Shown here: in pieces, positions 1 to 8,607 of the stretch
Layout: each line of letters opens with the position of its first letter
Position numbering within the stretch: the stretch's first letter is position 1
Source of the DNA: Erwinia_E haradaeae_I
GTDB lineage: Bacteria > Pseudomonadota > Gammaproteobacteria > Enterobacterales > Enterobacteriaceae
NCBI RefSeq assembly: GCF_900698925.1
Contig: NZ_LR217713.1
Span: forward strand, 124,001-188,000
Direction of reading: 5' to 3'
DNA length: 64,000 bases
The notes under the pieces: model-generated
Told to the model about the DNA's origin: nothing
What the model saw: the letters and a program-made list of their open reading frames with translations, nothing else
Database searches by the model: none
Position numbers and translations under genes: made by a program

Positions 1-507
1 AACTCCCTGTGGGTTTTCTGCTTCAGGGAAATGTGACATAAGGGTTACTTCGCCAATATTTTTGCATGACCGTAGTTGATGCCAGATCTTCTTTATTTCA
101 TTTGGTTGAAAACCAAGGCGATTCATACCGCAGTTGATTTTAAGATAAACATTCACTGGAGATAATAGTTTAGCTTTTTTTAGTGCTTGAATTTGCCAAT
201 GACTATGTATAGCGGTTGTTAAGGAATAGTGATGGATAATTTTTATATCATCTGAGTTAAAGAAACCTTCTAATAGTAGGATTGGTTTATCCCAGCCGTG
301 GTCACGAAGAAAAATTGCTTTATCTAGGTTAAGCAAGGCAAAACCATCTGCTTTGATTAGACTTTTCCAAACATTTTTAATACCGTGTCCATAGGCATTA
401 GCTTTCACTACTGCCCAAATATGTGAAGAAGGAGCCAGATTACGAGCTATAGATAGATTGTGTTTTAATGCATTTTGATTGATTGTAGCTATAATAGGAC
501 GAGGCAT
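1..507 (-). CDS. dadX: Alanine racemase (Alr/DadX family), C-terminus cut by window edge
   Basis: Pyridoxal-phosphate enzyme that interconverts L- and D-alanine, supplying D-Ala for peptidoglycan. Read on the minus strand from the ATG at 507-505, the frame stays open to position 1 and gives 169 of about 360 residues. The N-terminal barrel carries the cofactor-lysine motif AVVKANAYGHG with the lysine at residue 35. The segments GFALLNL, LLLEGFF and GMNRLGFQP follow, and these resemble E. coli DadX more than Alr. The gene is transcribed divergently from dnaA across about 600 bp of AT-rich DNA, a pairing not found in E. coli. As the recognisable racemase in view it probably serves cell-wall synthesis; whether it is called alr or dadX is a naming question. 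Confidence 0.93.
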   Translation of the reverse strand, partial: MPRPIIATINQNALKHNLSIARNLAPSSHIWAVVKANAYGHGIKNVWKSLIKADGFALLNLDKAIFLRDHGWDKPILLLEGFFNSDDIKIIHHYSLTTAIHSHWQIQALKKAKLLSPVNVYLKINCGMNRLGFQPNEIKKIWHQLRSCKNIGEVTLMSHFPEAENPQGV

Positions 508-1114
508 AGGTCTTCCTGTTGTAGTAAATTAAATAGTGAAATCTCTGAGATTAAGTATGATTTTAAGAGTTTATATTATGTTAAATACTTTATTTATTGG
601 TATGTAGATATAAGGAAATCAATTATTTAAAGATTATTAACGATCAGACGTGAAGCATGAAATCTGATAATAAAACTTATTTTGTTCAACAGTGAATTTA
701 TTAATACTATTCCTAGATGTGGAAAGTTAACTGTTTAAAATCATTGTACCAGAATGGCTATTAAATAGATCGAATGGTATTTATTATTCTACTTCTTAAG
801 TGATTTTTGAGTGGATTGTTAACTATAGAATTTTTCTATATGAGCATAGTATTTAAACTAATGGATATTCTTTCAGTTATTAACATATAAGATTATTTTT
901 TTGATAAACTTAAGATCTCTGTTGTATTTTGCGTTAATATTTTCTCTATTAAAGAGTTAAAGAAAGAGTTTCTTATTTCTAACATCTCACAGATGTTAGA
1001 AATAAGAAGAATCGGATAAGAATTTTAATTTTTCTTTCTTTAAAATGCACGAATTATAATGAATTTTTCATTTCAGTTTTTGTATTTTTTTGGAATTTCT
1101 CAATGGGGCTCGCC
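508..1114. other. Noncoding spacer between the divergent racemase and dnaA
   Basis: About 600 bp of AT-rich DNA without a credible gene. It must hold the promoters of both flanking genes. A strong hairpin lies at 970-1008. One sequence at 718-726 (TGTGGAAAG) is one base off a reverse-strand DnaA box; no cluster of boxes is visible, so I do not call a replication origin here. Confidence 0.6.
970..1008. repeat. Perfect 18-bp inverted repeat upstream of dnaA
   Basis: The left arm TTCTTATTTCTAACATCT (970-987) and the right arm AGATGTTAGAAATAAGAA (991-1008) are perfectly complementary around the loop CAC. The hairpin lies 106 bp before the dnaA start. Neither side has a clean T-run, so it is not an obvious intrinsic terminator. 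It could be a fold in the dnaA leader or a protein-binding dyad; the role is unknown. Confidence 0.85.
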
Positions 1115-2506
1115 GTGTCACTTATACTTTGGAAGCAGTGTCTTACCTGTCTGCAGGATGAGTTGCCTGCCACCGAGTTCAGCATGTGGATACGACCCTT
1201 GCAAGCTGAGCTAAATGATAATACATTAGCTTTATATGCACCAAATCGTTTTGTACTCGATTGGGTTAGAGATAAGTATCTATCTAATATAAATGCTCTT
1301 CTTAATAATTTTTGTGGTGTAAATGTTCCTTTTTTACGATTTGAGGTAGGAAGAAAATCTATCTCTCGTGCTATAAGACAATCTAGTATTTCTAATAGTG
1401 AGACGATAACGAGCACAACGGGTAATCTTTTCATACCAAGTTGTACGCGTTGGGATGGTAGCACTGTGTTATCTCATGTTGTTAATCGTTCTAATTTAAA
1501 TGTTAAGAATAATTTTGATAACTTTGTTGAGGGTAAATCTAATCAATTAGCGTGTGCGGCAGCTCATCAGGTTGCTGCCAATCCTGGTAGATTATACAAT
1601 CCTCTGTTTGTTTATGGTGGAACAGGTCTGGGTAAAACACATCTCTTGCATGCGGTTGGGAACAGTATTCTTGCTACTAAGTCTAATTCCAAAGTAGTAT
1701 ATATGCACTCTGAGCGTTTTGTTCAGGATATGGTTAAGGCTCTACAAAATAATGAAATTGAAGCTTTTAAGTGTTATTACCGTTCAGTAAAGGCTCTATT
1801 AATTGATGATATTCAATTTTTTGCCAATAAAGAGCGATCTCAAGAAGAGTTTTTTCATACGTTCAATTCACTTCTTGAAGGTAACCAACAGGTAATTTTA
1901 ACTTCTGATCGTTATCCAAAAGAAATTAACGGAGTGGAAGATCGTTTAAAATCCCGTTTTGGGTGGGGTTTAACGGTGGCTATTGATCCACCGGAGCTTG
2001 ACATGCGTATAGCAATTTTAATGAAGAAAGCTAATGAAAATAATATTTGTTTGCCAGGAGAAGTTGCATATTTTATTGCTAAAAAATTACGGTCTAATGT
2101 GCGAGAACTAGAAGGAGCGCTGAATCGTGTAATGGCTAACTCTATATTTACACGACGCGCAATAACTATCGATTTTGTGCGTGAAGCTCTGCGTGATTTG
2201 CTAGCCCTACAAGATAAGTTAGTTACTATTGATACTATTCAAAAGACGGTAGCTCGATATTATCAAATTCAAGTGACTGATTTATTGTCAAAACGTCGGT
2301 CGCGCTCGGTGGCTCGACCTCGTCAGATGGCAATGGCTATGGCTAAAGAGCTAACAAATCACAGTTTACCAGAAATCGGTGATGCCTTTGGAGGTCGTGA
2401 TCACACAACTGTTCTTCATGCTTGTCGCAAAATAGAACAATTAAATGAAGAGAGTTTAGATATTCAAGAAGATTTTTCAAATCTGATTAAAACCTTGTCC
2501 TCTTGA
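1115..2506 (+). CDS. dnaA: Chromosomal replication initiator protein DnaA
   Basis: AAA+ ATPase that binds DnaA boxes and melts the origin. I chose the GTG at 1115 because the protein then begins MSLILWKQC, matching E. coli DnaA (also a GTG start), and GGGG at 1105-1108 is well placed as a ribosome site; an in-frame ATG lies four codons upstream. The 463 residues comprise domain I, a short divergent linker (about 80-135), Walker A GGTGLGKT (168-175), Walker B LLIDDIQF (228-235), the arginine-finger region DRLKSRF (about 276-282) and the C-terminal DNA-binding signature GGRDHTTVLHA (426-436). All key motifs are intact. Several highly reduced insect symbionts lack dnaA, so its presence is informative. 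It probably forms an operon with dnaN, 23 bp downstream. Confidence 0.97.
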   Translation: MSLILWKQCLTCLQDELPATEFSMWIRPLQAELNDNTLALYAPNRFVLDWVRDKYLSNINALLNNFCGVNVPFLRFEVGRKSISRAIRQSSISNSETITSTTGNLFIPSCTRWDGSTVLSHVVNRSNLNVKNNFDNFVEGKSNQLACAAAHQVAANPGRLYNPLFVYGGTGLGKTHLLHAVGNSILATKSNSKVVYMHSERFVQDMVKALQNNEIEAFKCYYRSVKALLIDDIQFFANKERSQEEFFHTFNSLLEGNQQVILTSDRYPKEINGVEDRLKSRFGWGLTVAIDPPELDMRIAILMKKANENNICLPGEVAYFIAKKLRSNVRELEGALNRVMANSIFTRRAITIDFVREALRDLLALQDKLVTIDTIQKTVARYYQIQVTDLLSKRRSRSVARPRQMAMAMAKELTNHSLPEIGDAFGGRDHTTVLHACRKIEQLNEESLDIQEDFSNLIKTLSS

Positions 2507-2529
2507 TTTAGAAAATAGTTATCTTAATT

Positions 2530-3630
2530 ATGAAATTTATTATTGAACGCGAGTTTCTACTCAAACCTTTACAACAAGTAATTAGTCCATTAGCAGGGCG
2601 ACCTGCGTTACCTATTCTTAGTAATTTATTATTAGAGGTTAGAGAAGGTAGCTTAATTCTTACTGGTACTGATTTAGAAATGGAAATGGTGGTGCATCTT
2701 CCATTGAAAAAGGAGTATCATATAGGAGCGATTACTATTCCGGGTCGTAAGTTTTTTGATATTTGTCGAAACCTTCCAGAGAACGTTGAAATTACAGTTA
2801 TGTTGGAAGATACAAGAATCTTGGTACAATCTGGGCGTAGTCGTTTTTCTCTTTTGACTCTTCCATCCAGTGCTTTTCCAAATTTAGAAGATTGGAAGAG
2901 TGAAGTGGAATTCTCAGTACAACAAGTAGTTATAAAACGCTTGATTGATGCAACACAGTTTTCTATGGCACATCAAGACGTTCGTTATTATTTAAACGGT
3001 ATGTTATTTGAAACTTCAGGTGAAATTTTACGTACAGTCTCTACTGATGGACATCGATTGGCAATATGTTCCATGTCAGTAGAGAAGATATTACCTAATT
3101 ACTCAGTAATTGTGCCGCGTAAAGGTGTTATAGAACTAGCTCGTCTTTTAGATGGTCGAAAAGGTCTTCTACATGTACAAATTGGTAGAAATAATATTCG
3201 TGTACATTCCGGTAATTTTATTTTTACTTCTAAGTTAGTTGATGGTCGGTTTCCAGATTACAGGCGTGTATTGCCAAATAATCCTGATAAAATTTTACAT
3301 GCGGATTGTAATTTACTTAAACAATCTTTGTCTAGAGTAGCTATTTTGTCTAATGAGAAAGTTCGTGCAGTTCGGCTATATATTAGTTTAAATAACATAA
3401 AGATTACAGCTAACAACCCTGAGCAGGAAGAAGCAGAAGAGATATTAGATGCTCTATATAGTGGCAGTGATTTTGAAATAGGTTTAAATGTGAATTATGT
3501 TTTAGATGCTTTAAATGCTTTAAAATGTCAGAACGTGCGTATCCTTCTAACTAATTCTATTTCTAGCATTCAAATTGAAGATATGACTAGTCCAACTGCT
3601 AGCTATGTTATTATGCCCATGCGATTATAA
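2530..3630 (+). CDS. dnaN: DNA polymerase III beta sliding clamp
   Basis: Ring-shaped processivity clamp that tethers the replicative polymerase and other partners to DNA. The 366 residues equal the E. coli length and align throughout: GRPALPILSNLLL near residue 23, GTDLEMEM near 47, VDGRFPDYRRVLP near 237, and the C-terminal VIMPMRL that contributes to the partner-binding cleft. It lies 23 bp after dnaA on the same strand, the conserved dnaA-dnaN arrangement. No clear Shine-Dalgarno sequence precedes the ATG, so translational coupling to dnaA is possible. Downstream, recF is missing and gyrB follows after 90 bp. Confidence 0.98.
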   Translation: MKFIIEREFLLKPLQQVISPLAGRPALPILSNLLLEVREGSLILTGTDLEMEMVVHLPLKKEYHIGAITIPGRKFFDICRNLPENVEITVMLEDTRILVQSGRSRFSLLTLPSSAFPNLEDWKSEVEFSVQQVVIKRLIDATQFSMAHQDVRYYLNGMLFETSGEILRTVSTDGHRLAICSMSVEKILPNYSVIVPRKGVIELARLLDGRKGLLHVQIGRNNIRVHSGNFIFTSKLVDGRFPDYRRVLPNNPDKILHADCNLLKQSLSRVAILSNEKVRAVRLYISLNNIKITANNPEQEEAEEILDALYSGSDFEIGLNVNYVLDALNALKCQNVRILLTNSISSIQIEDMTSPTASYVIMPMRL

Positions 3631-3720
3631 TATATTTATTGTGCTATTGTATAAATAGTATTTAAGGCAGAAGGGGCGAAATGGTGATTTCACCGCAAGA
3701 TCAAAATGTGAGAAAATTTG
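3631..3720 (+). pseudogene. Deletion scar where recF should lie
   Basis: In E. coli recF (about 1.07 kb) sits between dnaN and gyrB; here only 90 bp remain. The 3' part (about 3667-3720) resembles, from memory, the end of E. coli recF and the recF-gyrB junction: a GAAGGGGCGAAAT stretch, then AAATGTGAGAAAATTTG directly before the gyrB ATG. It contains stops and codes for nothing. The absence of recF is certain; calling these bases its remnant is inference. Confidence 0.45.
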
Positions 3721-6129
3721 ATGTCGAATATTTACAATTCTTCTAGTATTAGGGTTTTAAAGGGGTTAGATGCAGTACGAAAACGCCCTGGCATGTATAT
3801 TGGTGATACAGATGACGGTACTGGCCTTCATCACATGGTATTTGAGGTTGTAGATAATGCTATTGATGAAGTTCTTGCCGGCTATTGCTCAAGTATTATT
3901 GTAACTATTTATCCGGATTATTCTGTATCGGTACAAGATAATGGACGAGGTATTCCTACTGGATTGCATGAGGAAGAAGGTATTTCTGCCGCTGAAGTAA
4001 TTATGACCATGCTTCATGCTGGTGGGAAATTTGATGATAATTCTTATAAAGTTTCTGGTGGTTTGCATGGTGTAGGTGTTTCTGTAGTCAATGCTTTATC
4101 TAAAAAATTAGAGCTAACAATTTGGCGTGAAGGTAAGGTGTATTATCAGGTTTATTTCAATGGTGCCCCGCAAGCCCCATTAGATATTATAGGAGACTCA
4201 GAATTAACAGGCACTTGTGTCCGTTTTTGGCCAAGTCATGACACATTTACTAATATATTGAATATTGAATACCAAATTTTAGAAAGACGGTTACAAGAAT
4301 TGTCATTTCTTAATTCTGGAGTGGTAATTAAATTAGAAGACCTTCGTGATGGGAAAAAGAATCATTATCATTACACAGGAGGTATTCAAGCATTTGTTCA
4401 ACATCTTAATCAGAATAAAACCCCAATTCATCCTAATATATTTTATTTTTCTACTAAGAAAAATAATATTGGTATAGAAATAGCTTTGCAGTGGAATAGT
4501 GGTTTTCAGGAAAATATTTATTGTTTTACTAATAACATCCCACAGCGTGAAGGAGGGACGCATCTGTCTGGATTTCGTACAGCTATGACTCGCACTATTA
4601 ATTTATATATGGAAAAAGAAGGATACACAAAGAAAGCTAAAGTTAATACTACAGGAGATGATGCTCGAGAAGGTCTCATTGCAGTGGTATCCATTCAAGC
4701 ACCAGACCCAAAATTTTCATCACAAACAAAAGATAAACTCGTTTCTTCTGAAGTAAAAGTCGTAGTTGAGCAACAAATGCATGAACTATTCTCTTCTTAT
4801 CTTCTGGAGCATCCATCTGATGCTAAAATCATAGTTGGCAAAATTATTGATGCGGCACGAGCACGTGAAGCAGCTCGTCGAGTACGTGAAATAACTCGTC
4901 GTAAGGGTATGTTAGATTTAGGTAGTTTGCCTGGTAAATTAGCGGATTGCCAAGAAAGGAATCCGGCCTTATCTGAACTCTATTTAGTAGAGGGGGATTC
5001 AGCTGGAGGTTCCGCTAAGCAAGGACGTAATCGTAAGACTCAAGCTATTCTCCCATTAAAGGGCAAGATTCTTAATGTAGAAAAAGCGCGTTTCCATAAG
5101 ATGTTAGCTTCTCAAGAAGTTGCAACTTTAATTACTGCTTTAGGGTGTGGAATTGGCAGGGATGAATATAACCCAGATAAGTTACGATATCATAATATTA
5201 TCATTATGACTGATGCTGATATAGATGGAGCGCACATTCGCACACTTTTATTGACTTTTTTTTATCGACACATGCCAGAAATTATTGAGCGTGGACACCT
5301 TTATATAGCACAACCCCCTCTTTATAAGGTTAAGAGAGGTAAAATTGAGAAATATATTAAGGATGATGAGGAGATGGAGTCGTATCAAATGACCACAGCT
5401 CTTGATTCTGCTACTCTTTATATTGGAAGAAGAGGTGAGTTATTAAGTGGGAAAAAATTAGAAAATTTAGTACTTGCTTTCTATCAGACACGGAGAGTGA
5501 TAGAAAAATTGGAATATGTTTATCCTTCCTCAATCCTCCATGCACTTATTTACCACCCTACCTTGCATAATTTAACAGAAAAAGAAGTGGTGAAGAATTG
5601 GTTGTATCTTTTAGTGGAATATCTGAATTTTCATGATCAAGATGGAAGTAAATATCAAGGTATCATATTTGAAGATCATAAATTAAATATTTTTATACCT
5701 ATTGTGCGTGGATGGATACATGGTATTAATATAGATTATTTTTTAGATCAGAAATTTATTTGTAGTGATGAGTATCATAGGATATGTTTTTTTGGCGAAC
5801 AGGTTCGTGATTTACTAAACAAGGATGCATACATCCAACGAGGTGAGCGTTATCAGTCTGTTTCTAGTTTTGAGCAGGCTGTAAATTGGTTGGAAGCAGA
5901 ATCACGTCGTGGTCTTATGGTGCAAAGATATAAGGGTTTAGGAGAAATGAATCCAGAGCAATTATGGGAAACAACAATGAACCCAGAGAGTCGTAGAATG
6001 TTATTAATCACTATTAATGATGTGGTTGCAACTGATCAGATCTTCACCACTTTAATGGGTGATATAGTAGAGCCACGCCGTGCGTTTATTGAGGAAAATG
6101 CTTTGAAGGTATCGAATCTTGATATTTAA
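3721..6129 (+). CDS. gyrB: DNA gyrase subunit B
   Basis: ATPase subunit of gyrase, which with GyrA introduces negative supercoils. The start is the ATG at 3721 (MSNIYNSSS), preceded by an in-frame TTG; E. coli GyrB begins MSNSYDSSS. The 802 residues include the GHKL ATPase site (EVVDNAIDE near 42, GRGIP near 77, GGLHGVGVSVVNALS near 113), the TOPRIM motifs EGDSAGGSAKQGRNRK and DADIDGAHIRT, and the C-terminal QRYKGLGEMNPEQLWETT that contacts GyrA. It is full length compared with the 804 of E. coli, with divergence concentrated in the about 165-residue insert after TOPRIM. No supercoiling-sensitive promoter can be identified by eye. Confidence 0.98.
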   Translation: MSNIYNSSSIRVLKGLDAVRKRPGMYIGDTDDGTGLHHMVFEVVDNAIDEVLAGYCSSIIVTIYPDYSVSVQDNGRGIPTGLHEEEGISAAEVIMTMLHAGGKFDDNSYKVSGGLHGVGVSVVNALSKKLELTIWREGKVYYQVYFNGAPQAPLDIIGDSELTGTCVRFWPSHDTFTNILNIEYQILERRLQELSFLNSGVVIKLEDLRDGKKNHYHYTGGIQAFVQHLNQNKTPIHPNIFYFSTKKNNIGIEIALQWNSGFQENIYCFTNNIPQREGGTHLSGFRTAMTRTINLYMEKEGYTKKAKVNTTGDDAREGLIAVVSIQAPDPKFSSQTKDKLVSSEVKVVVEQQMHELFSSYLLEHPSDAKIIVGKIIDAARAREAARRVREITRRKGMLDLGSLPGKLADCQERNPALSELYLVEGDSAGGSAKQGRNRKTQAILPLKGKILNVEKARFHKMLASQEVATLITALGCGIGRDEYNPDKLRYHNIIIMTDADIDGAHIRTLLLTFFYRHMPEIIERGHLYIAQPPLYKVKRGKIEKYIKDDEEMESYQMTTALDSATLYIGRRGELLSGKKLENLVLAFYQTRRVIEKLEYVYPSSILHALIYHPTLHNLTEKEVVKNWLYLLVEYLNFHDQDGSKYQGIIFEDHKLNIFIPIVRGWIHGINIDYFLDQKFICSDEYHRICFFGEQVRDLLNKDAYIQRGERYQSVSSFEQAVNWLEAESRRGLMVQRYKGLGEMNPEQLWETTMNPESRRMLLITINDVVATDQIFTTLMGDIVEPRRAFIEENALKVSNLDI

Positions 6130-6362
6130 GCCGAATAACTGATATAGGGTTTTGGTTGACTTAGATAGCTTATTAAGTCGTTGTCTTGAATAGTTAGACG
6201 GAAGTATTAAGCATAAAACATATCAGAGAAGGATCTAATTATTATAGATTGTATAAAAGGTGGAGATCGGTGGTGATGTTGTTATTTTGTACCTGGTATC
6301 ACCAATACTGGTTATGCTTACATTGTCAGCATGCAGAAATATTATAGTATTTTGAGGATAGT

Positions 6363-7175
6363 ATGGCGATTAGGTTAATTGCAATTGATGTAGATGGTAC
6401 CCTTTTAAACCCAAAGCGTGAGATAACATTACGAGTCCAAGAGATTATACGTAGAGTGAATCGGAGAGGAGTGGCTATAATTTTAGCTACTGGACGTCCG
6501 TTTATTGGCATACAGCGTTATCTAAAAGAGTTAGAATTAAACAGAGATGGCCAGTACTGTATTACTAATAACGGCGCGTTAGTACAGAACGCAGTGAATG
6601 GAGAGTCTCTATTAGAAGTCTTGTTAACTTTTAATGATTATCTTTACTGTGAACGTTTATCTCGTGTCTTGGGTGTTCACTTTCAGGCATTCAGCAAAAC
6701 AGAGATGTTTACATCTAATAAGGATATTAGTAAATATACTATTCGTGAAGCTTGGATGACTGGTATACCTCTTCGGTATTGTGATGTTAGTAATATGGAT
6801 TCTAATTTAATGTTTCCTAAGTTAATGATGATTGATTCGTCAGAATGTTTAGATTCTGCAGTTGCTAGCTTACCTGCAGAAGTATTTAAACGATTTAATA
6901 TAATGAAAAGTGCACCTTGTTATCTTGAGATTCTGAACAAACAAGTAAATAAAGGACTTAGCTTGTCTTTTTTAGCCAAAAAGATGGGTTTGACTAGGAA
7001 CGAAGTAATGGCCATTGGCGATCAAGAAAACGATCTTGCCATGTTAGAATATGCAGGAACCAGTGTTGCAATGGGAAATGGCATTGATGTAGTCAAAGAG
7101 ACAGCAAAATTTGTAACTAATAGTAATCAAGAAGATGGTGTTGCTAGAGCCATTGAAAAGTTTTTAGCGACTTAG
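6363..7175 (+). CDS. yidA: HAD-superfamily sugar phosphatase YidA (Cof type)
   Basis: Cytosolic Mg-dependent phosphatase of the Cof subfamily; E. coli YidA dephosphorylates sugar phosphates. The 270 residues equal the E. coli length. HAD motif I is IDVDGTLL with the nucleophile and acid aspartates at D9 and D11, motif II is ATGRP near residue 44, and the C-terminal metal site is GDQENDLAML near 218. The order gyrB-yidA follows E. coli except that yidB is absent; the 233-bp gap between them shows no trace of it. GAGGAT lies just before the ATG at a workable distance. Confidence 0.95.
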   Translation: MAIRLIAIDVDGTLLNPKREITLRVQEIIRRVNRRGVAIILATGRPFIGIQRYLKELELNRDGQYCITNNGALVQNAVNGESLLEVLLTFNDYLYCERLSRVLGVHFQAFSKTEMFTSNKDISKYTIREAWMTGIPLRYCDVSNMDSNLMFPKLMMIDSSECLDSAVASLPAEVFKRFNIMKSAPCYLEILNKQVNKGLSLSFLAKKMGLTRNEVMAIGDQENDLAMLEYAGTSVAMGNGIDVVKETAKFVTNSNQEDGVARAIEKFLAT

Positions 7176-7866
7176 AGATGCACAAGTATTTAATATTGCT
7201 ATTTGATTATGTAGTTGTGTTTGTTAATTTCTATCTTCTTTCTTCAGAAAGAAATTGATAATTTTTAATATTTTTCTGATAACAAGTTCTTAATGATGTG
7301 CAAGAGAACTGATATTCAAGTACTTTTCTATTGTATTATGGAGTTATTAAATCGAAGTAATTTATCAGAGGCAACGTTGTGGTTGGTTTTGAAATGAGTA
7401 TTTTAAAAGAAATTATTGATTTTAATTAAGTTTGATATTTTGGTAGAGATAAGTCCAGTGATCTTCGTGAATAAAAGAAATGAGTTTGATTATTATAGGT
7501 GTATGCATACTATAAAGAGCTACAAGAAAATAGTTGATGTTTGTGGAATGTACAATTAAAAAAAATAAGATAGGTATAATATGTATGATAATACTACAGT
7601 TAAATGTTAAATGTGATTTTATCTAGATTTTTCAGATAAAGGAGGTTGATTGGTATTATATATCATCCATTTTCTTATAATTTTTTAGCTTAATTAATAG
7701 TTAAATGAGCGATGAGGAGTAATTGTCTTTAGGTAATATTTTAAGTGGATTGACTCTCGAATATATTTTGATTAAAATATGTTTTACATAGAAATTGATA
7801 TACTATTATTTTTATTTTTTTAAAGGATGGAATATCCATTCCATATTATTTTAGGCGGAAATTAGA
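7176..7866. other. Noncoding spacer between yidA and rpmH
   Basis: About 690 bp of AT-rich DNA. A short hairpin (TTCTTTCT/AGAAAGAA, 7236-7253) may end yidA transcription. A second (ATGGAAT/ATTCCAT, 7827-7844) sits in what should be the rpmH leader, 22 bp before the start. In E. coli this spacer would lead into a divergent dnaA, which is not here. I see no DnaA boxes. Confidence 0.6.
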
Positions 7867-8016
7867 ATGAAGCGTACTTTTCAACCATCTATTTTAAAAA
7901 GAAATCGTACACATGGTTTCCGTGTTCGCATGGCAAATAAAAATGGTCGTGATATTTTATCTCGTCGACGGGCTAAAGGGCGATCACGTCTTACTATTGT
8001 TCATTCTGTGCGCTAA
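7867..8016 (+). CDS. rpmH: Large ribosomal subunit protein bL34
   Basis: Small, very basic protein of the 50S subunit. The 49-residue reading begins MKRTFQPSILKRNRTHGFR and ends RLTIVHSVR, colinear with the family (E. coli L34 has 46 residues). GGCGGAA about 8 bp upstream of the ATG is a good ribosome-binding site. The stop lies 7 bp before rnpA, the near-universal rpmH-rnpA pairing, followed by yidD and yidC as in E. coli, so a single operon is likely. Confidence 0.97.
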   Translation: MKRTFQPSILKRNRTHGFRVRMANKNGRDILSRRRAKGRSRLTIVHSVR

Positions 8017-8023
8017 CTATTTT

Positions 8024-8383
8024 ATGAGTCAATTTGGATTGTCAAGAGAGTTAAGGTTGTTAACTACTAGGCATTTTAAGTTTGTTTTTGAATATCCAAA
8101 GAGGGTAAGTACTAGATATATCACTATTCTTAGTCGCTTTAATAAGCGAAATCACCCAAGAATTGGGTTAACTGTTTCTAAAAAGAATATAAAGTATGCC
8201 CATGAGCGTAACCGCGTGAAGAGATTGATTAGAGATAGTTTTCGTAAGAATCAATACCAATTAGCCGAAATGGATTTTATAGTTATAGCTAAAATTGGTG
8301 TCAGCAAGGTTGACAATAATGAGTTAACTGGGATCTTGGAGAGATTATGGCATCATCATTATCGTTTGCATCAAAAATACTGA
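8024..8383 (+). CDS. rnpA: Ribonuclease P protein component
   Basis: Basic protein subunit of RNase P, which with the RnpB RNA removes 5' leaders from pre-tRNAs. The frame is open further upstream inside rpmH, but the ATG at 8024 gives MSQFGLSRELRLLTTRHF, matching MVKLAFPRELRLLTPSQF of E. coli and exactly 119 residues. The RNR signature ERNRVKRLIRDSFR sits near residue 70. The last 37 bases overlap yidD, as is common in this operon. The RNA subunit gene rnpB is not visible in the window. Confidence 0.96.
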   Translation: MSQFGLSRELRLLTTRHFKFVFEYPKRVSTRYITILSRFNKRNHPRIGLTVSKKNIKYAHERNRVKRLIRDSFRKNQYQLAEMDFIVIAKIGVSKVDNNELTGILERLWHHHYRLHQKY

Positions 8384-8589
8384 TTTTATTAATACGATTG
8401 TATCAGTCTATAATTAGTCCATGTATCGGACCACATTGTCGATTCGATCCAACCTGCTCACAATATACTATTGTAGTTTTACGAAGGTTTGGAGTGATCA
8501 AAGGGAGTTGGTTAGCAACAAAGCGGATACTAAAATGTCATCCTTATAATATTGATCACAATGATTCAATACCTCCACAAAAGCATTGA
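8347..8589 (+). CDS. yidD: Membrane protein insertion efficiency factor YidD
   Basis: Small inner-membrane-associated protein that assists YidC-dependent insertion. The 80 residues (85 in E. coli) show the amphipathic N-terminus, the motif GPHCRFDPTCSQY and then LRRFGVIKGSW and LKCHPYN, all diagnostic. The start overlaps the end of rnpA in another frame, and yidC follows 18 bp after the stop. Gene order, overlap and conserved cysteines leave little doubt. Confidence 0.95.
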   Translation: MASSLSFASKILILLIRLYQSIISPCIGPHCRFDPTCSQYTIVVLRRFGVIKGSWLATKRILKCHPYNIDHNDSIPPQKH

Positions 8590-8607
8590 TACTAGAGAAT
8601 ATTAATA

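Noticed and set aside
508..1114. Replication origin next to dnaA
   Set aside because: Only one near-match to a DnaA box; no cluster of boxes or repeated AT 13-mers.
1054..1464. Minus-strand frame of 136 codons over the start of dnaA
   Set aside because: Antisense to a strongly conserved gene; shadow frame.
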